From a bacterium (GTDB lineage: Bacteria > Patescibacteriota > Minisyncoccia > UBA11713 > 2-01-FULL-45-33), in assembly GCA_030648495.1 (NCBI GenBank), contig JAUSHV010000037.1:1-33412 (forward strand): 33,412 nt of DNA. The letters are read 5' to 3'. The position numbers and the translations under genes were made by a program. A model generated the notes under the pieces. The model did no database searches, had not been told where the DNA came from, and saw nothing but the letters and a program-made list of their open reading frames with translations. Positions 1 through 9,817 of the stretch are shown here, one piece after another. Every line of letters starts with the position of its first letter. The first letter of the stretch is position 1.

Positions 1-558
1 AAGGACACGCATATTCTCCTGCTGGAGAATTGCTCTGCTCGCGCCGTCGCGCTGCGCAAGGTCTTGCAAAACCTGTGCCTTCGGCATCTCAATCAGCGCC
101 TTTCGCATCACCAACAATAAAAAATAAAACCCCCAGACCAAAAAGAACGGCGCCATGATAGCGCGGAAACCGATACGCGAAAAATTGATATGCCAAAAAG
201 ACGTTGCCATGAAAAAAGCGGAGAATACGGCAACGCGCCCGAAAAACAACTCTTTAGTCATTAAATACAGACCCAAAACCGTCAGTATTCCGAATATCGC
301 GCTTGGCAATCTCAAAACCCACGGTTCATGCCCCAGCGCTTTTACAAACAAAGCCTGGATATTTATAAAGAGGCCCTCTCTTCCAAAATTTTCCGGATAG
401 AAAACTTTCCATCCGCCACCCTCATTTGCTTGAATAGTATTCACCCCGTTCATTGCCTCATCCGACCAAAGCCCCGGCGGAATATTTTTCAGGTCCCAAA
501 GGCGAAAAAACGCCGCCAGCAATATTATGATAACTAAAATCCAATATTTTCTCCTCAT
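1..558 (-). CDS. GT39/PMT_2-type integral membrane glycosyltransferase, N-terminal part (gene continues off left edge)
   Basis: Own translation of the minus strand from ATG at 558: MRRKYWILVIIILLAAFFRLWDLKNIPPGLWSDEAMNGVNTIQANEGG...PWVLRLPSAIFGILTVLGLYLMTKELFFGRVAVFSAFFMATSFWHINFSRIGFRAIMAPFF...; open to base 1 (186 codons). 'PPGLWSDEA' and 'R.PSAIFG' resemble ArnT/PMT_2 first-loop motifs. Missing from the ORF track because no stop codon lies in the window. Confidence 0.85.
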   Translation of the reverse strand, partial: MRRKYWILVIIILLAAFFRLWDLKNIPPGLWSDEAMNGVNTIQANEGGGWKVFYPENFGREGLFINIQALFVKALGHEPWVLRLPSAIFGILTVLGLYLMTKELFFGRVAVFSAFFMATSFWHINFSRIGFRAIMAPFFLVWGFYFLLLVMRKALIEMPKAQVLQDLAQRDGASRAILQQENMRVL

Positions 559-651
559 TTTTTAATTATACATTCTTTAATGAGTTAAAACATCGGCCTT
601 GACTCCAATGCCTGAAACTTGCGACCATTAAGCTAGAATTTAGGTGTACTG

Positions 652-2109
652 ATGGCTTTTAAAGTAACCATTGAAGACATTGAAACCATTTTCGAAGAAG
701 TATTAAGGCCGCCGATGCAAGGCGTGTTTTTAGGTCAAGCGCCTTTAAATAAGCCCGCTTTGAACATAAGAATGTATATTAATTCTGACTCGGACCATTA
801 TGCCGTCTGGGCTATAATTCCCATGTCAATGAAGGGCAGAGTTGATGAATTAATTTTAGAAAAATTACATAAGAAACTGAAAAGTAGGAAAGTAGCTGAC
901 ATGCTTTTCGTTTTAAATGAAAAAGACGAAGCGGAAATCTCGATAGAATGGCGCAAAACGCCCGCCGTGAAAGGTATAGTGAATTTTCCTGCTCAAAACA
1001 TGTTAATCATTTCGATGGGCGAATCCGCGTCGCTCGTAAGAAAATCTTTAACAACTTTAGCAGGTTTTTCTAAGGAACTGAATCGTTTTGCTTCGTTTGT
1101 CGAATTAACCATAAATAATCTTTACGCCGTGCTGTTGAGCAAGGCGCCGGATATAACGCTGTATTTGCGCTTAATGAAAACTCCCGATCCGGAAGATGAC
1201 GATGATTATTTTGAAGACGGTCGGCCGCAACGGGAAGAATTCGACGCAAAAGCGCTGAAAAAAAGAATAATGATGGAAAAGCCAAATGTAGCATTCTCTG
1301 AAATCGGCGGCCAGCCAAAGGCCAGGGAAGATATGGAAATGCTTGCTTTGGGGCTACGGCATCCTGAAATCTATAAAAAATGGGGTACGAAATTGCCGAA
1401 AGGGATACTGCTCACCGGCCCGCCGGGCACAGGAAAAACTTTGCTTGCAAAAGCTATTGCAACTGCCGTTGATGGGATTTTTATCAAAGTGGACGTTGCC
1501 GATATCGGCTCAAAATGGGTTAGTGTCGGGGAAAAAATGATGCAGGAGGTTTTTAACATCGCAAAAAAAAGCAGGAAATTTGCAATAATTTTATGTGATG
1601 AAATAGACGCATTGGCGTCTAACCGCAATGATTCGCATGAAGCTAACCAAAAAATAGTCGCGGTTTTATTGAAAAATCTTGACGGCCTTGAATCAATGCC
1701 GAATGTCATGGTAATTGCCACGACAAACCGCATTGAAAGCGTTGACCCCGCATTTCTCCGCCCGGGTCGGATTGACAAACCCGTCGCGGTATTGATGCCG
1801 AACGAGGAAGGCCGAAAAGAAATTTTTAATATTCATGCCGGAAAAGCTGAAAAAATGGCCGGTCGGCGGCTCTTTGAAATAACCGACTGGCCTGATATAG
1901 CTTCCAAAGCCACAGGGTTTAGCGGGGCTGATATTGCGGAGATTATTAGGCGCGTGACGGAGGCAAAAGTCCGGCTGGAATTGAAAGGAGGTCAGACCTC
2001 CGCCATCGGTCCCGTTATTCACGAAGATGTATTGGAAGAAATAAGGCGGTTTGAACCCAAAACAAAGGGCTCAAAACAGATAAGAGGTTTCAGAGCTAAC
2101 CCCGTGTAA
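652..2109 (+). CDS. AAA+ ATPase (PAN/Cdc48/FtsH-like AAA domain) with uncharacterised ~200-aa N-terminal domain
   Basis: Walker A GPPGTGKTLLAKAIA, Walker B IILCDEID, sensor ATTNR, FLRPGRID arginine-finger region, C-terminal AAA lid. Confidence 0.9.
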   Translation: MAFKVTIEDIETIFEEVLRPPMQGVFLGQAPLNKPALNIRMYINSDSDHYAVWAIIPMSMKGRVDELILEKLHKKLKSRKVADMLFVLNEKDEAEISIEWRKTPAVKGIVNFPAQNMLIISMGESASLVRKSLTTLAGFSKELNRFASFVELTINNLYAVLLSKAPDITLYLRLMKTPDPEDDDDYFEDGRPQREEFDAKALKKRIMMEKPNVAFSEIGGQPKAREDMEMLALGLRHPEIYKKWGTKLPKGILLTGPPGTGKTLLAKAIATAVDGIFIKVDVADIGSKWVSVGEKMMQEVFNIAKKSRKFAIILCDEIDALASNRNDSHEANQKIVAVLLKNLDGLESMPNVMVIATTNRIESVDPAFLRPGRIDKPVAVLMPNEEGRKEIFNIHAGKAEKMAGRRLFEITDWPDIASKATGFSGADIAEIIRRVTEAKVRLELKGGQTSAIGPVIHEDVLEEIRRFEPKTKGSKQIRGFRANPV

Positions 2110-2130
2110 TGACGGGGTTTTATTTTTTTG
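2098..2130 (+). terminator. Rho-independent terminator overlapping the stop codon of the AAA ATPase
   Basis: AACCCCGT-gtaatg-ACGGGGTT perfect 8-bp stem followed by TTATTTTTTTG; stop codon TAA (2107-2109) lies in the loop. Confidence 0.8.
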
Positions 2131-2151
2131 CTATTATATACTTATAAACAT

Positions 2152-2547
2152 ATGGCTCAAGAATCTATTGCAGACGAAATAAAATGGCTGGAACAAAAGC
2201 TCGAAGCGAAGAGGCACGAGCTTGGCGGAGCCGCGGAAAGTAAGCCCGAAAAAGAGCTGGTAAAAGACGTGATAAAAGAAGTGGCGCTCCTACCTCCTCC
2301 GCCCGTTGTGCCTCCGGTTTTAGCGCCAACCACCGACGATGATTCAGACGCCAAGCATATAGAAGAGGAAAAAGAACATTCTGTTATAGTTGAAGACTTG
2401 GTTAAGGACGCACTAACAAATGGCATTTTACACGCGGTCAAGATGGCCGGCGCATTCAAAAATCCCCATATTTTGGATGATTTTCATGATACGTTGGCTG
2501 ACAAATATTATGAAAAACTTCTTGAATCCAGAAAATTGAAACAATGA
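2152..2547 (+). CDS. Hypothetical coiled-coil protein
   Basis: ATG at 2152 (MAQESIADEIKWLEQKLEAKRHELG...); the upstream TTG at 2128 is unlikely. ATGA overlap with the next gene. Confidence 0.7.
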   Translation: MAQESIADEIKWLEQKLEAKRHELGGAAESKPEKELVKDVIKEVALLPPPPVVPPVLAPTTDDDSDAKHIEEEKEHSVIVEDLVKDALTNGILHAVKMAGAFKNPHILDDFHDTLADKYYEKLLESRKLKQ

Positions 2548-4985
2548 GTTTGGATAATCTTATATTTTATATTTTTACACTGCTCGCATTTGCTTTCGTG
2601 GCATGGGCTTTGTTTTTTTGGTGGTATTTAAAGTCTAAAAGAATGCGCGATGTTTCGGGCGGTCTGGGCCTCCAGCTTTTTTTGATCTCGGCCCCTGAAG
2701 GCACTTTGATAGAAAAGGGCGGGGATGAACAGCAAATAATAAAGAATTTTATATCAAAAATGGAGCAATTCCTCTCCGGGCTCGTTTCCATAAAAAAAGA
2801 GGGTATTGGGAGCTCACTTTGGAAACAGCCCGTTTTTACTTTAGAGATTGCGGCGCATAACCGCGGTACAGAAATATTTTTTTATGTTGCGTTTCCGCGT
2901 ATTTACGACAAACTTTTGGAAAGCCGCCTTCACGGCGCTTTTCCCGATGCAAAAATAGAAAAAGTTGAAGACTATAATATTTTTAATTCCGCCGGAGCCA
3001 CAGCCGGAGGGATAGTAACTTCCGCGATGACCGAAATATTGCCTATCAAAACCTACCAAAACTTGACCTCCGACCCCTTAGAAACAGTAACTGCGCCATT
3101 TTCAAAGATAGATGAGTACGGTGAAGGCGCGGCGGTACAGATAGTTTTGCGTCCGGACGCGAAACACGTTGCGGAACGCGCGCACGAAGCGGCAATAAAG
3201 GTAAAAGAAGGAAAATCGAGGAAAGAAGTTTTTGGGGAAGACCAGGCGATGCGCGAAATCAAGAAATTTATCAAACCTTCAAAGCCCGAAGATAAAAAAC
3301 AATCAGCAGGCCATGACGAAGGTTTAGCCAAGCTTTTGGAAGAAAAAGGCGGAAAAGTTATTTTTGAATGCAATATACGCTTTTTAGCTTCCGCCACGAA
3401 CGCCGAGAAAGCAGATGCGATAGCCAGAAACCTCTCCGCGAGCTTCCAGCAATTTCAAAATCCGGAAGGGAATAGTTTGAAACCAAAAGAACTCTCGGGC
3501 GCTAAATTGCGTTCGCTCATCGAAAAATTTTCTTTCAGAACTTTTGACGAATCCAATATGATACACCTCAATATTGAGGAAATAGCCAGCATTTATCATT
3601 TTCCATACATGAAAAAATCGGCTTCCACTGTGCGGATGCTCCACGCGCAGGAAGCAGCTCCTCCGGTGAACCTTCCGAAAGAAGGTATATTAATAGGCGA
3701 GAGCAAATACAGAGGAGAAACAAAAAACATCTTTATTAAGAAAGATGACAGAAGACGGCATTTTTACTCCATCGGTCAAACCGGCACGGGAAAATCCACT
3801 CTCATGCAAAAAATGATTATTCAGGATATTCAAAATGGCGAAGGAGTGGCAGTTATTGACCCGCATGGAGACCTGATAGATAAAATTTTAGGGCATATCC
3901 CGAAAGAGCGGGCGGAGGATGTAATTTATTTTGACCCCGGAGATATTCAGCATCCGATGGGGCTTAACATGCTAGAATTTGATCCGCGATACCCCGAGCA
4001 AAGAAGTCTCATTGTGAACGAACTTTTGGAAATTTTTAATAAGCTTTTTAATATGTCGGTTGCCGGAGGCCCGATGTTTGAACAGTATTTCAGGAACGCG
4101 ACAATGCTTGTGATGGAGGACCCCGCAAGCGGGAACACGCTTTTAGAAATTGTGCGCGTGCTTTCCGACAAAGTTTTCCGTGATTACAAGCTTTCCAAAT
4201 CAAAAAATATCGTGGTTGATACATTTTGGAAGCAAATCGCAGAGAAGGCGGGAGGAGAATCGGCGCTCGCGAACATGGTGCCCTATGTTGTCTCTAAGCT
4301 CGACACCTTTTTGGCAAATGAGATAATGCGTCCTATTATCGCGCAGGAGCACTCTGCTTTCAATGTTCGCGATGTAATGGACCAGAAAAAAATTCTTTTG
4401 CTAAATCTTTCGAAAGGCAAATTGGGAGATATCAATTCAAGTTTGCTTGGTCTTATCATGGTCGGAAAAATTTTGATGGCCGCGCTTTCCCGCGTGGACA
4501 CGCCCGAATCCGAACGCAAGGATTTCTACCTATATATAGACGAGTTTCAAAATGTTACAACGAAATCTATCGCAACAATCTTATCAGAGGCAAGAAAGTA
4601 TAAACTTAATATGGCGATAACGCACCAATTCATCGGCCAGCTGGAAGAAGAGATAAAAAAATCCGTTTTCGGAAATGTCGGCACAATTTGTTCGTTTCGC
4701 ATCGGCTCCGACGACGCGGAATATATGGAAAAGCAATTTGCGCCGGTGTTCGCGGCTAAAGATTTGCTTAACATTGATAATTTAAACGCCTACATTAAAC
4801 TTCTGATAGACGGTCAGACTTCCAAGCCTTTCAATATGTTTATCCCGTTCCCGCCAAAAGGTAACGATGAAATTGCAGGCTACATCAAACAGCTTTCCCG
4901 TCAAAAATACTCCCGCCCCCGCGAAGAAGTGGAGGAGGAAATCCGCAAACGCCACCAGGCGCTTAATAAGCCAGCCGATGCGTGA
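2544..4985 (+). CDS. VirD4/TraG-like (type IV coupling / HerA-FtsK superfamily) membrane ATPase
   Basis: N-terminal TM segment; Walker A IGQTGTGKSTLMQKMI, VIDPHGDLIDKIL, Walker B FYLYIDEFQN, motif AITHQFIGQL. Confidence 0.85.
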   Translation: MSLDNLIFYIFTLLAFAFVAWALFFWWYLKSKRMRDVSGGLGLQLFLISAPEGTLIEKGGDEQQIIKNFISKMEQFLSGLVSIKKEGIGSSLWKQPVFTLEIAAHNRGTEIFFYVAFPRIYDKLLESRLHGAFPDAKIEKVEDYNIFNSAGATAGGIVTSAMTEILPIKTYQNLTSDPLETVTAPFSKIDEYGEGAAVQIVLRPDAKHVAERAHEAAIKVKEGKSRKEVFGEDQAMREIKKFIKPSKPEDKKQSAGHDEGLAKLLEEKGGKVIFECNIRFLASATNAEKADAIARNLSASFQQFQNPEGNSLKPKELSGAKLRSLIEKFSFRTFDESNMIHLNIEEIASIYHFPYMKKSASTVRMLHAQEAAPPVNLPKEGILIGESKYRGETKNIFIKKDDRRRHFYSIGQTGTGKSTLMQKMIIQDIQNGEGVAVIDPHGDLIDKILGHIPKERAEDVIYFDPGDIQHPMGLNMLEFDPRYPEQRSLIVNELLEIFNKLFNMSVAGGPMFEQYFRNATMLVMEDPASGNTLLEIVRVLSDKVFRDYKLSKSKNIVVDTFWKQIAEKAGGESALANMVPYVVSKLDTFLANEIMRPIIAQEHSAFNVRDVMDQKKILLLNLSKGKLGDINSSLLGLIMVGKILMAALSRVDTPESERKDFYLYIDEFQNVTTKSIATILSEARKYKLNMAITHQFIGQLEEEIKKSVFGNVGTICSFRIGSDDAEYMEKQFAPVFAAKDLLNIDNLNAYIKLLIDGQTSKPFNMFIPFPPKGNDEIAGYIKQLSRQKYSRPREEVEEEIRKRHQALNKPADA

Positions 4986-5000
4986 TAAATTGAATAAAAA

Positions 5001-5624
5001 ATGATAACCAAAAAAGACTATTTTATAGGGGCGGTGGTGGGGCTTTTGACGGCGATATTTTTATTGCCGACGCTGTATAATTTACAATACTTGAGCATGC
5101 CGACGGCGGTCATGGTATGCATAGGCATTCCGGTTCTCTGGGTATTTGGTGTTTGGTTTGGTAAATTTTTGGGACAGTGGCTGAAATTTTTTAACCAATT
5201 TGGAAAATATGTGGTAGTAGGGTTTTTTAATACTTCTATCAACTTTGGTATTTTAAATATTTTAAGTATTTTGACGGGGACTACAGCAGGCGTTTTACTG
5301 GGAGGTATAAGTGCGCCGGGGTTTTTACTCGCTGCCATGAACAGTTATTTTTGGAATAAATTTTGGGTTTTTAAAGATACCTCCGGCACGAACGAAACAG
5401 TATTTAAAGATCTGCCCAAATTTGCGCTGATTACTCTTTTGGGCGTGTTATTTAATAGTTTACTGATAATTTATCTTACTACTTATGTGGGACTGCGCTT
5501 CGGTCTGGATGAAAAGGCGTGGTTAAATGCAGCAAATGTTGCAGCCTCTGCAGCAATACTTATTTGGAATTTTTTAGGTTATAAATTTTTTGCTTTCAAC
5601 CAACAAAATAATCAAAATGTCTGA
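5001..5624 (+). CDS. GtrA-like membrane protein
   Basis: FGKYVVVGFFNTSINFGILNIL ... NSYFWNKFWVFKD ... WNFLGYKFFAF, typical of GtrA (PF04138). Confidence 0.85.
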   Translation: MITKKDYFIGAVVGLLTAIFLLPTLYNLQYLSMPTAVMVCIGIPVLWVFGVWFGKFLGQWLKFFNQFGKYVVVGFFNTSINFGILNILSILTGTTAGVLLGGISAPGFLLAAMNSYFWNKFWVFKDTSGTNETVFKDLPKFALITLLGVLFNSLLIIYLTTYVGLRFGLDEKAWLNAANVAASAAILIWNFLGYKFFAFNQQNNQNV

Positions 5625-6657
5625 AAATGAAAACAAACTGGTTTTCTACAGAAAATACCGGCCTCAAAAATTTGAGGAAGTCATCGGCCAGGAGCATATT
5701 ATCGGTATCTTAAAAAACGCAATCAAAGAAAAACGGCTTGCCCACGCCTATCTTTTTTCAGGGCCAAGAGGCACGGGTAAGACGACAATTGCAAGGATTT
5801 TGGCACGCGAATCAGGATGCTTTGACGAGGATGTTATTGAAATAGACGCCGCTTCGCAAAGGGGAATCGATGAGGCAAGGGCTTTGCGTGAGGCCGTGCA
5901 TATTTTGCCGCTCCGCTCGCCGTACAAAGTATATATCATAGACGAGGTGCATATGTTGACCAAAGAAGCATTCAACGCACTTTTGAAAACTTTGGAAGAA
6001 CCGCCGAAGCACGCGATATTCATTTTAGCAACAACCGAGCTTTCCAAAGTCCCCGACACAGTCGCTTCGCGCACCCAGCGCTTTGAGTTTTCAAAAATAG
6101 GCCTTGCAGATATTATCAAAGAACTTAGCATCATCATAAAAGCCGAGGGTATCAAAGCGGAAGATAAGGCTTTGAAGCTCATTGCTTTCTTTGCCGAAGG
6201 GTCCTTGCGCGACGCCGAAAATATACTTTTTCAGGCCTCAAGCCTTGGCGAGGCCACTATAAAAGAAGAGGATGTGCGCATGCTTCTTGGCGCACCTATG
6301 TCGGAAAGCATCAATAAGCTTTTGAAATTTGCTTTCGGCAAAAATGTTGCGGAGCTCATCTCGGCTTTAGACGAAATTTTGGAAGAGGGGGCGGACCCGC
6401 AATTGGTCTTGCGCCTGCTTCTCCGCAATATTCGCGCCATCTATTTTTTGGCGCTGGACGCGAAGACCGAAAATATTTTATCCCATGAATTTTCCGCCGA
6501 GGAAATTACCGCTTTAAAAGTGTTTGCGGGATCAGGCTCCAAAATAGTCGAATTCGCGCTTCGAGAAATAATGGAGGCGTCCCGCATCAAAATCGACGAC
6601 TACACCGCCGCGATACCTTTGGAGTTAGCGCTGATAAAGATAGCGACACAACAATAA
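5617..6657 (+). CDS. dnaX: DNA polymerase III gamma/tau-like subunit, short form
   Basis: MSENENKLVFYRKYRPQKFEEVIGQEHI..., SGPRGTGKTTIARILA, DVIEIDAASQRGIDEAR, YIIDEVHMLTKEAFNALLKTLEEPP. Start ATG 5617 overlaps gtrA by 8 nt. Confidence 0.9.
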   Translation: MSENENKLVFYRKYRPQKFEEVIGQEHIIGILKNAIKEKRLAHAYLFSGPRGTGKTTIARILARESGCFDEDVIEIDAASQRGIDEARALREAVHILPLRSPYKVYIIDEVHMLTKEAFNALLKTLEEPPKHAIFILATTELSKVPDTVASRTQRFEFSKIGLADIIKELSIIIKAEGIKAEDKALKLIAFFAEGSLRDAENILFQASSLGEATIKEEDVRMLLGAPMSESINKLLKFAFGKNVAELISALDEILEEGADPQLVLRLLLRNIRAIYFLALDAKTENILSHEFSAEEITALKVFAGSGSKIVEFALREIMEASRIKIDDYTAAIPLELALIKIATQQ

Positions 6658-6661
6658 TCCT

Positions 6662-8683
6662 ATGGAATTTTTGCAGGCATTGTTGTTTTATGCCGTATTC
6701 TCGCTTTTCGGCGTCTTCGGGCTAGCGGTCTCAATGCGCTTCATTCCGCATAAAACGCTCGCTTATGCGGTTTCAAAGCCCGCCGGGCTCATTCTCTTTG
6801 GATACACGGTCTGGTTTATGGCATCGTTCAAATTGCTGGATTATCAGAACAAGCTTTTTATAGGATTATTATTTCTGTTTTCGGTTTTTGCGGGTATTTA
6901 TTTGTGCCGCGATTTTCTTAAAGAAAACAAAAAGAAAATACTTTTAGCCGAAGGGTGCGCACTCCTTGCCTATCTTGTTTATCTTTTTTTTCGGAGTTGG
7001 AACCCGGCGATAAATGGGACCGAACGCTTTATGGATATGGCTTTGCTTGCTGCTTCAGGAAAAACACATTATTTTCCGTTTATTGACATGTGGTACGCCG
7101 GCAAAACTATAAATTATTATTATTACGGTTCTTATTTGATGAGCCTTGTCTCCAACCTTTCGGGCATTCCATACGCGCTTACATATAATTTCGCGCTGGG
7201 CATTCTCTATTGTGAAAGTGCGTTGCTTTCGGCGGCGATTGTTTTTGCTTTAACCGGCAGAAAATTTATTTCTGTTCTGTCAGCTTTTTTAGTAACCTCC
7301 GCTGGCACAATCTTTTTTGCGGTAGCGAGTGTGATGGGCTATTTTTCTGGGCATCTTTACACATACGCTTCCTCCACGCGTCTTTACACGCCATCCTACA
7401 TCATCAACGAAATCCCTTCTTATAGTTTTACCGTCGGGGACCTGCACGCGCATTTTTTGGCTCTGCCTTTCTTTCTTTTTGACCTCGCGCTCATATATGT
7501 TCTTGCGCTGTCAAAAAAAATGAACTGGGCGTTTTTTGCTTTTTTATCTCTCGCAGTAGCAACATCCGGAATGATAAATCTTTGGGATGCAATTACGGTT
7601 TATGCGCTCATTTTTATGGTGTTGATTTTTAAGTCCGGAAAATGGCTTGGCGCAGGTCTTTTTATGGCTGTTCTTTCTCTTATATTCATGTGGCCTAACC
7701 TGAAAAATTTTCAAAGTCCGGTGTTGGGTCTTAAATTCATTCCCTCCTACATCGCCAAGTATCATCTCTCAAATATCCAATGGCCGACTCCTTTCCTTGC
7801 GGAGCTTGGAATGTGGGGAATATTTTTGGCGGGGATTATTTTCGCGTTTTATCTGAAGCGCAAAAATTTTAGAGATTTTTATTTTGTGGCCTCTCTCGGC
7901 GCCGTGGCTTTGGGAATTATCATCGGCGTGGAGCTCTTTTTTATAGAAGATATTTACGGCGTCACAAATCCGCCGTACTTTCGCGCCAATACGACCTTTA
8001 AATTTGGGTATCATGCGTGGGTAATGTTGTCGTTGGCGTTTTCGGTGGCAGCGGCCGCTCTTATCCGGCGTCCGGATAATCTGCGCTATCGCGATCCGGC
8101 TTTGGCTCGCAGGATGGGATGGTGCATGCTTTCTTTAGCGGTTATCGCGGGCGCCTTTTATCCGTATCAGGCTTTCAAGCAATTTTATCTTCCAACCGGA
8201 AAGATGGGCGAGCTCGATGGCTCGGTATGGATGAAAACTCAAAGTCCGGAGGATTGGAATACTGTTCAATATATAAATAAAAATATTCCGGAGCGCTCCG
8301 TTATTGCGGAAGCCGTCGGCGACAGCTACACAACATACGCACGTATTTCGGCGTTTTCCGGGATGATAACTCCAATGGGATGGAAAACCCACGAGTGGAC
8401 GTGGAGGTTCGACGCATCAGCGGTAAAGAACGCGGTGCCAGGCCAGGCTTATGAAACCGGATGGGGGGCGGTCTCCGGAGTCGCGACAGACATTCAAAGA
8501 CTCTACGAAACGACCGATGTTTTCGTTGCGGATGGAATAATCCGCAAATACGGCATCCAATATGTCTATATAGGAGGCCTCGAGCGCACGGCTTACAAAA
8601 ATTTAAGCGAACAAAAATTCGCGCAATTGGGAGAAATCGTTTTTCATTCCGGCGCGAGCACGCTATATAAAATTGAGAGATAA
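6662..8683 (+). CDS. DUF2298 / Chlor_Arch_YYY-type multi-pass membrane protein
   Basis: Many TM segments; diagnostic DMWYAGKTINYYYYGSYLMSLVSNLSGIPYALTYN and SYSFTVGDLHAHFLALPFF. Confidence 0.85.
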   Translation: MEFLQALLFYAVFSLFGVFGLAVSMRFIPHKTLAYAVSKPAGLILFGYTVWFMASFKLLDYQNKLFIGLLFLFSVFAGIYLCRDFLKENKKKILLAEGCALLAYLVYLFFRSWNPAINGTERFMDMALLAASGKTHYFPFIDMWYAGKTINYYYYGSYLMSLVSNLSGIPYALTYNFALGILYCESALLSAAIVFALTGRKFISVLSAFLVTSAGTIFFAVASVMGYFSGHLYTYASSTRLYTPSYIINEIPSYSFTVGDLHAHFLALPFFLFDLALIYVLALSKKMNWAFFAFLSLAVATSGMINLWDAITVYALIFMVLIFKSGKWLGAGLFMAVLSLIFMWPNLKNFQSPVLGLKFIPSYIAKYHLSNIQWPTPFLAELGMWGIFLAGIIFAFYLKRKNFRDFYFVASLGAVALGIIIGVELFFIEDIYGVTNPPYFRANTTFKFGYHAWVMLSLAFSVAAAALIRRPDNLRYRDPALARRMGWCMLSLAVIAGAFYPYQAFKQFYLPTGKMGELDGSVWMKTQSPEDWNTVQYINKNIPERSVIAEAVGDSYTTYARISAFSGMITPMGWKTHEWTWRFDASAVKNAVPGQAYETGWGAVSGVATDIQRLYETTDVFVADGIIRKYGIQYVYIGGLERTAYKNLSEQKFAQLGEIVFHSGASTLYKIER

Positions 8684-8702
8684 ATCCGATGTGTAAGCAA
8701 AG

Positions 8703-9011
8703 CTAGATTAAAAAAACCGTAATTAAAATTATTGCGGTGATAACACCGAATGAGGCGAGGGTTTTTAAGAAAAGGCCGACGGCCCGCTCTTTTTCGCCGT
8801 CAAAATAAAGGCGCAACGGCTGATAGAAAAAAATAAATCCCATTGTCGCGGCCGAGAACACAAAAAGAGAAAGCATTACTATCGGGATAAGCACGCCGAA
8901 GTTTGTTTCGGCGAGCCGGTGCTCAAATTTGGGTCCATAGAACATCGCAGAAGACACCAGAGATACATAGAAAACAGCCGCCAGTGCATTTAAAAATGGG
9001 TTTTTAGTCAT
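8703..9011 (-). CDS. Small membrane protein (hypothetical)
   Basis: 102 aa, three predicted hydrophobic segments, fits the intergenic space and opposite strand. Confidence 0.65.
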   Translation of the reverse strand: MTKNPFLNALAAVFYVSLVSSAMFYGPKFEHRLAETNFGVLIPIVMLSLFVFSAATMGFIFFYQPLRLYFDGEKERAVGLFLKTLASFGVITAIILITVFLI

Positions 9012-9127
9012 ACTGATAAAACCTAATTGAGCTTAAAAAGTTACTTCAATAAGAATGCTCCTATTGAAATTATATTTGCATACAAATATTGATATGATAC
9101 TATAGAAAACATAAGCATTATTCGAAT

Positions 9128-9817
9128 ATGCAACTAAAAAACAAAGAAAAATTTAAAGCAATAAAACTCCGCAAAGACGGTTTATCATATAGCGAAATTT
9201 TAGAACAAGTTAAGGTGGCCCGCTCTACTTTGTCGCTTTGGCTCCGTAGCGTCGCTTTATCAAAGCCTCAAAGCCAAAGATTAACGGAGAAAAAACTGAA
9301 ATCTATGATGCGCGGGGCTCAAACCCGCCGGAAACAGCGCATTGATAGCTCCAATGCAATTTATCAAAAATCCGGTGGCGAGATAGGCAATATTTCAAGC
9401 CGAGAACTGCTTTTGATAGGTTCGGCCCTATATTGGGCGGAGGGTTCAAAACAAAAAGAGCACAATGTAAGCCAAGGAATTATTTTTGGTAATTCTGACC
9501 CAAATATGGTAAGGTTATTTTTAGTGTTTGCTAAAAATGTATTGGGCGTACAGGACAATGCTATTAAGTTCGAGCTATATATCCACCGTAACGGCAATGT
9601 GCCCCGGGCCGTCAAATATTGGGCGGGGGAGTTGAGGGAGCCTATAAAGAAATTTTCAACGGTATATTTCAAAAATGGCAATGCAAACACAAAAAGAAAA
9701 AACATTTCCGAAAATTATCACGGCTTGATTCGTGTGAGGATTCTTAAAAGCACTTCGCAAAACAGGCGCATTACTGGATGGATTCAAGGAATTGTAAAAC
9801 ATTGCGGGATCGTCTAG
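9128..9817 (+). CDS. HTH-domain protein with LAGLIDADG-like motif (putative homing-endonuclease-like)
   Basis: N-terminal resolvase-like HTH (KAIKLRKDGLSYSEILEQVKVARSTLSLWLR); ELLLIGSALYWAEGSK resembles a LAGLIDADG helix; final codons TGC GGG ATC GTC TAG lie inside tRNA-Gln. Confidence 0.65.
   Translation: MQLKNKEKFKAIKLRKDGLSYSEILEQVKVARSTLSLWLRSVALSKPQSQRLTEKKLKSMMRGAQTRRKQRIDSSNAIYQKSGGEIGNISSRELLLIGSALYWAEGSKQKEHNVSQGIIFGNSDPNMVRLFLVFAKNVLGVQDNAIKFELYIHRNGNVPRAVKYWAGELREPIKKFSTVYFKNGNANTKRKNISENYHGLIRVRILKSTSQNRRITGWIQGIVKHCGIV

Noticed and set aside
155-537. Plus-strand ORFs 155-400 and 328-537
   Set aside because: Antisense to a convincing minus-strand GT39-like membrane protein open through the left edge.
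3001-3024. GCCGGAGCCACAGCCGGAG repeat in the VirD4-like gene
   Set aside because: Short direct repeat explained by Ala/Gly codons (SAGATAGG); not a hairpin of the palindromic family.
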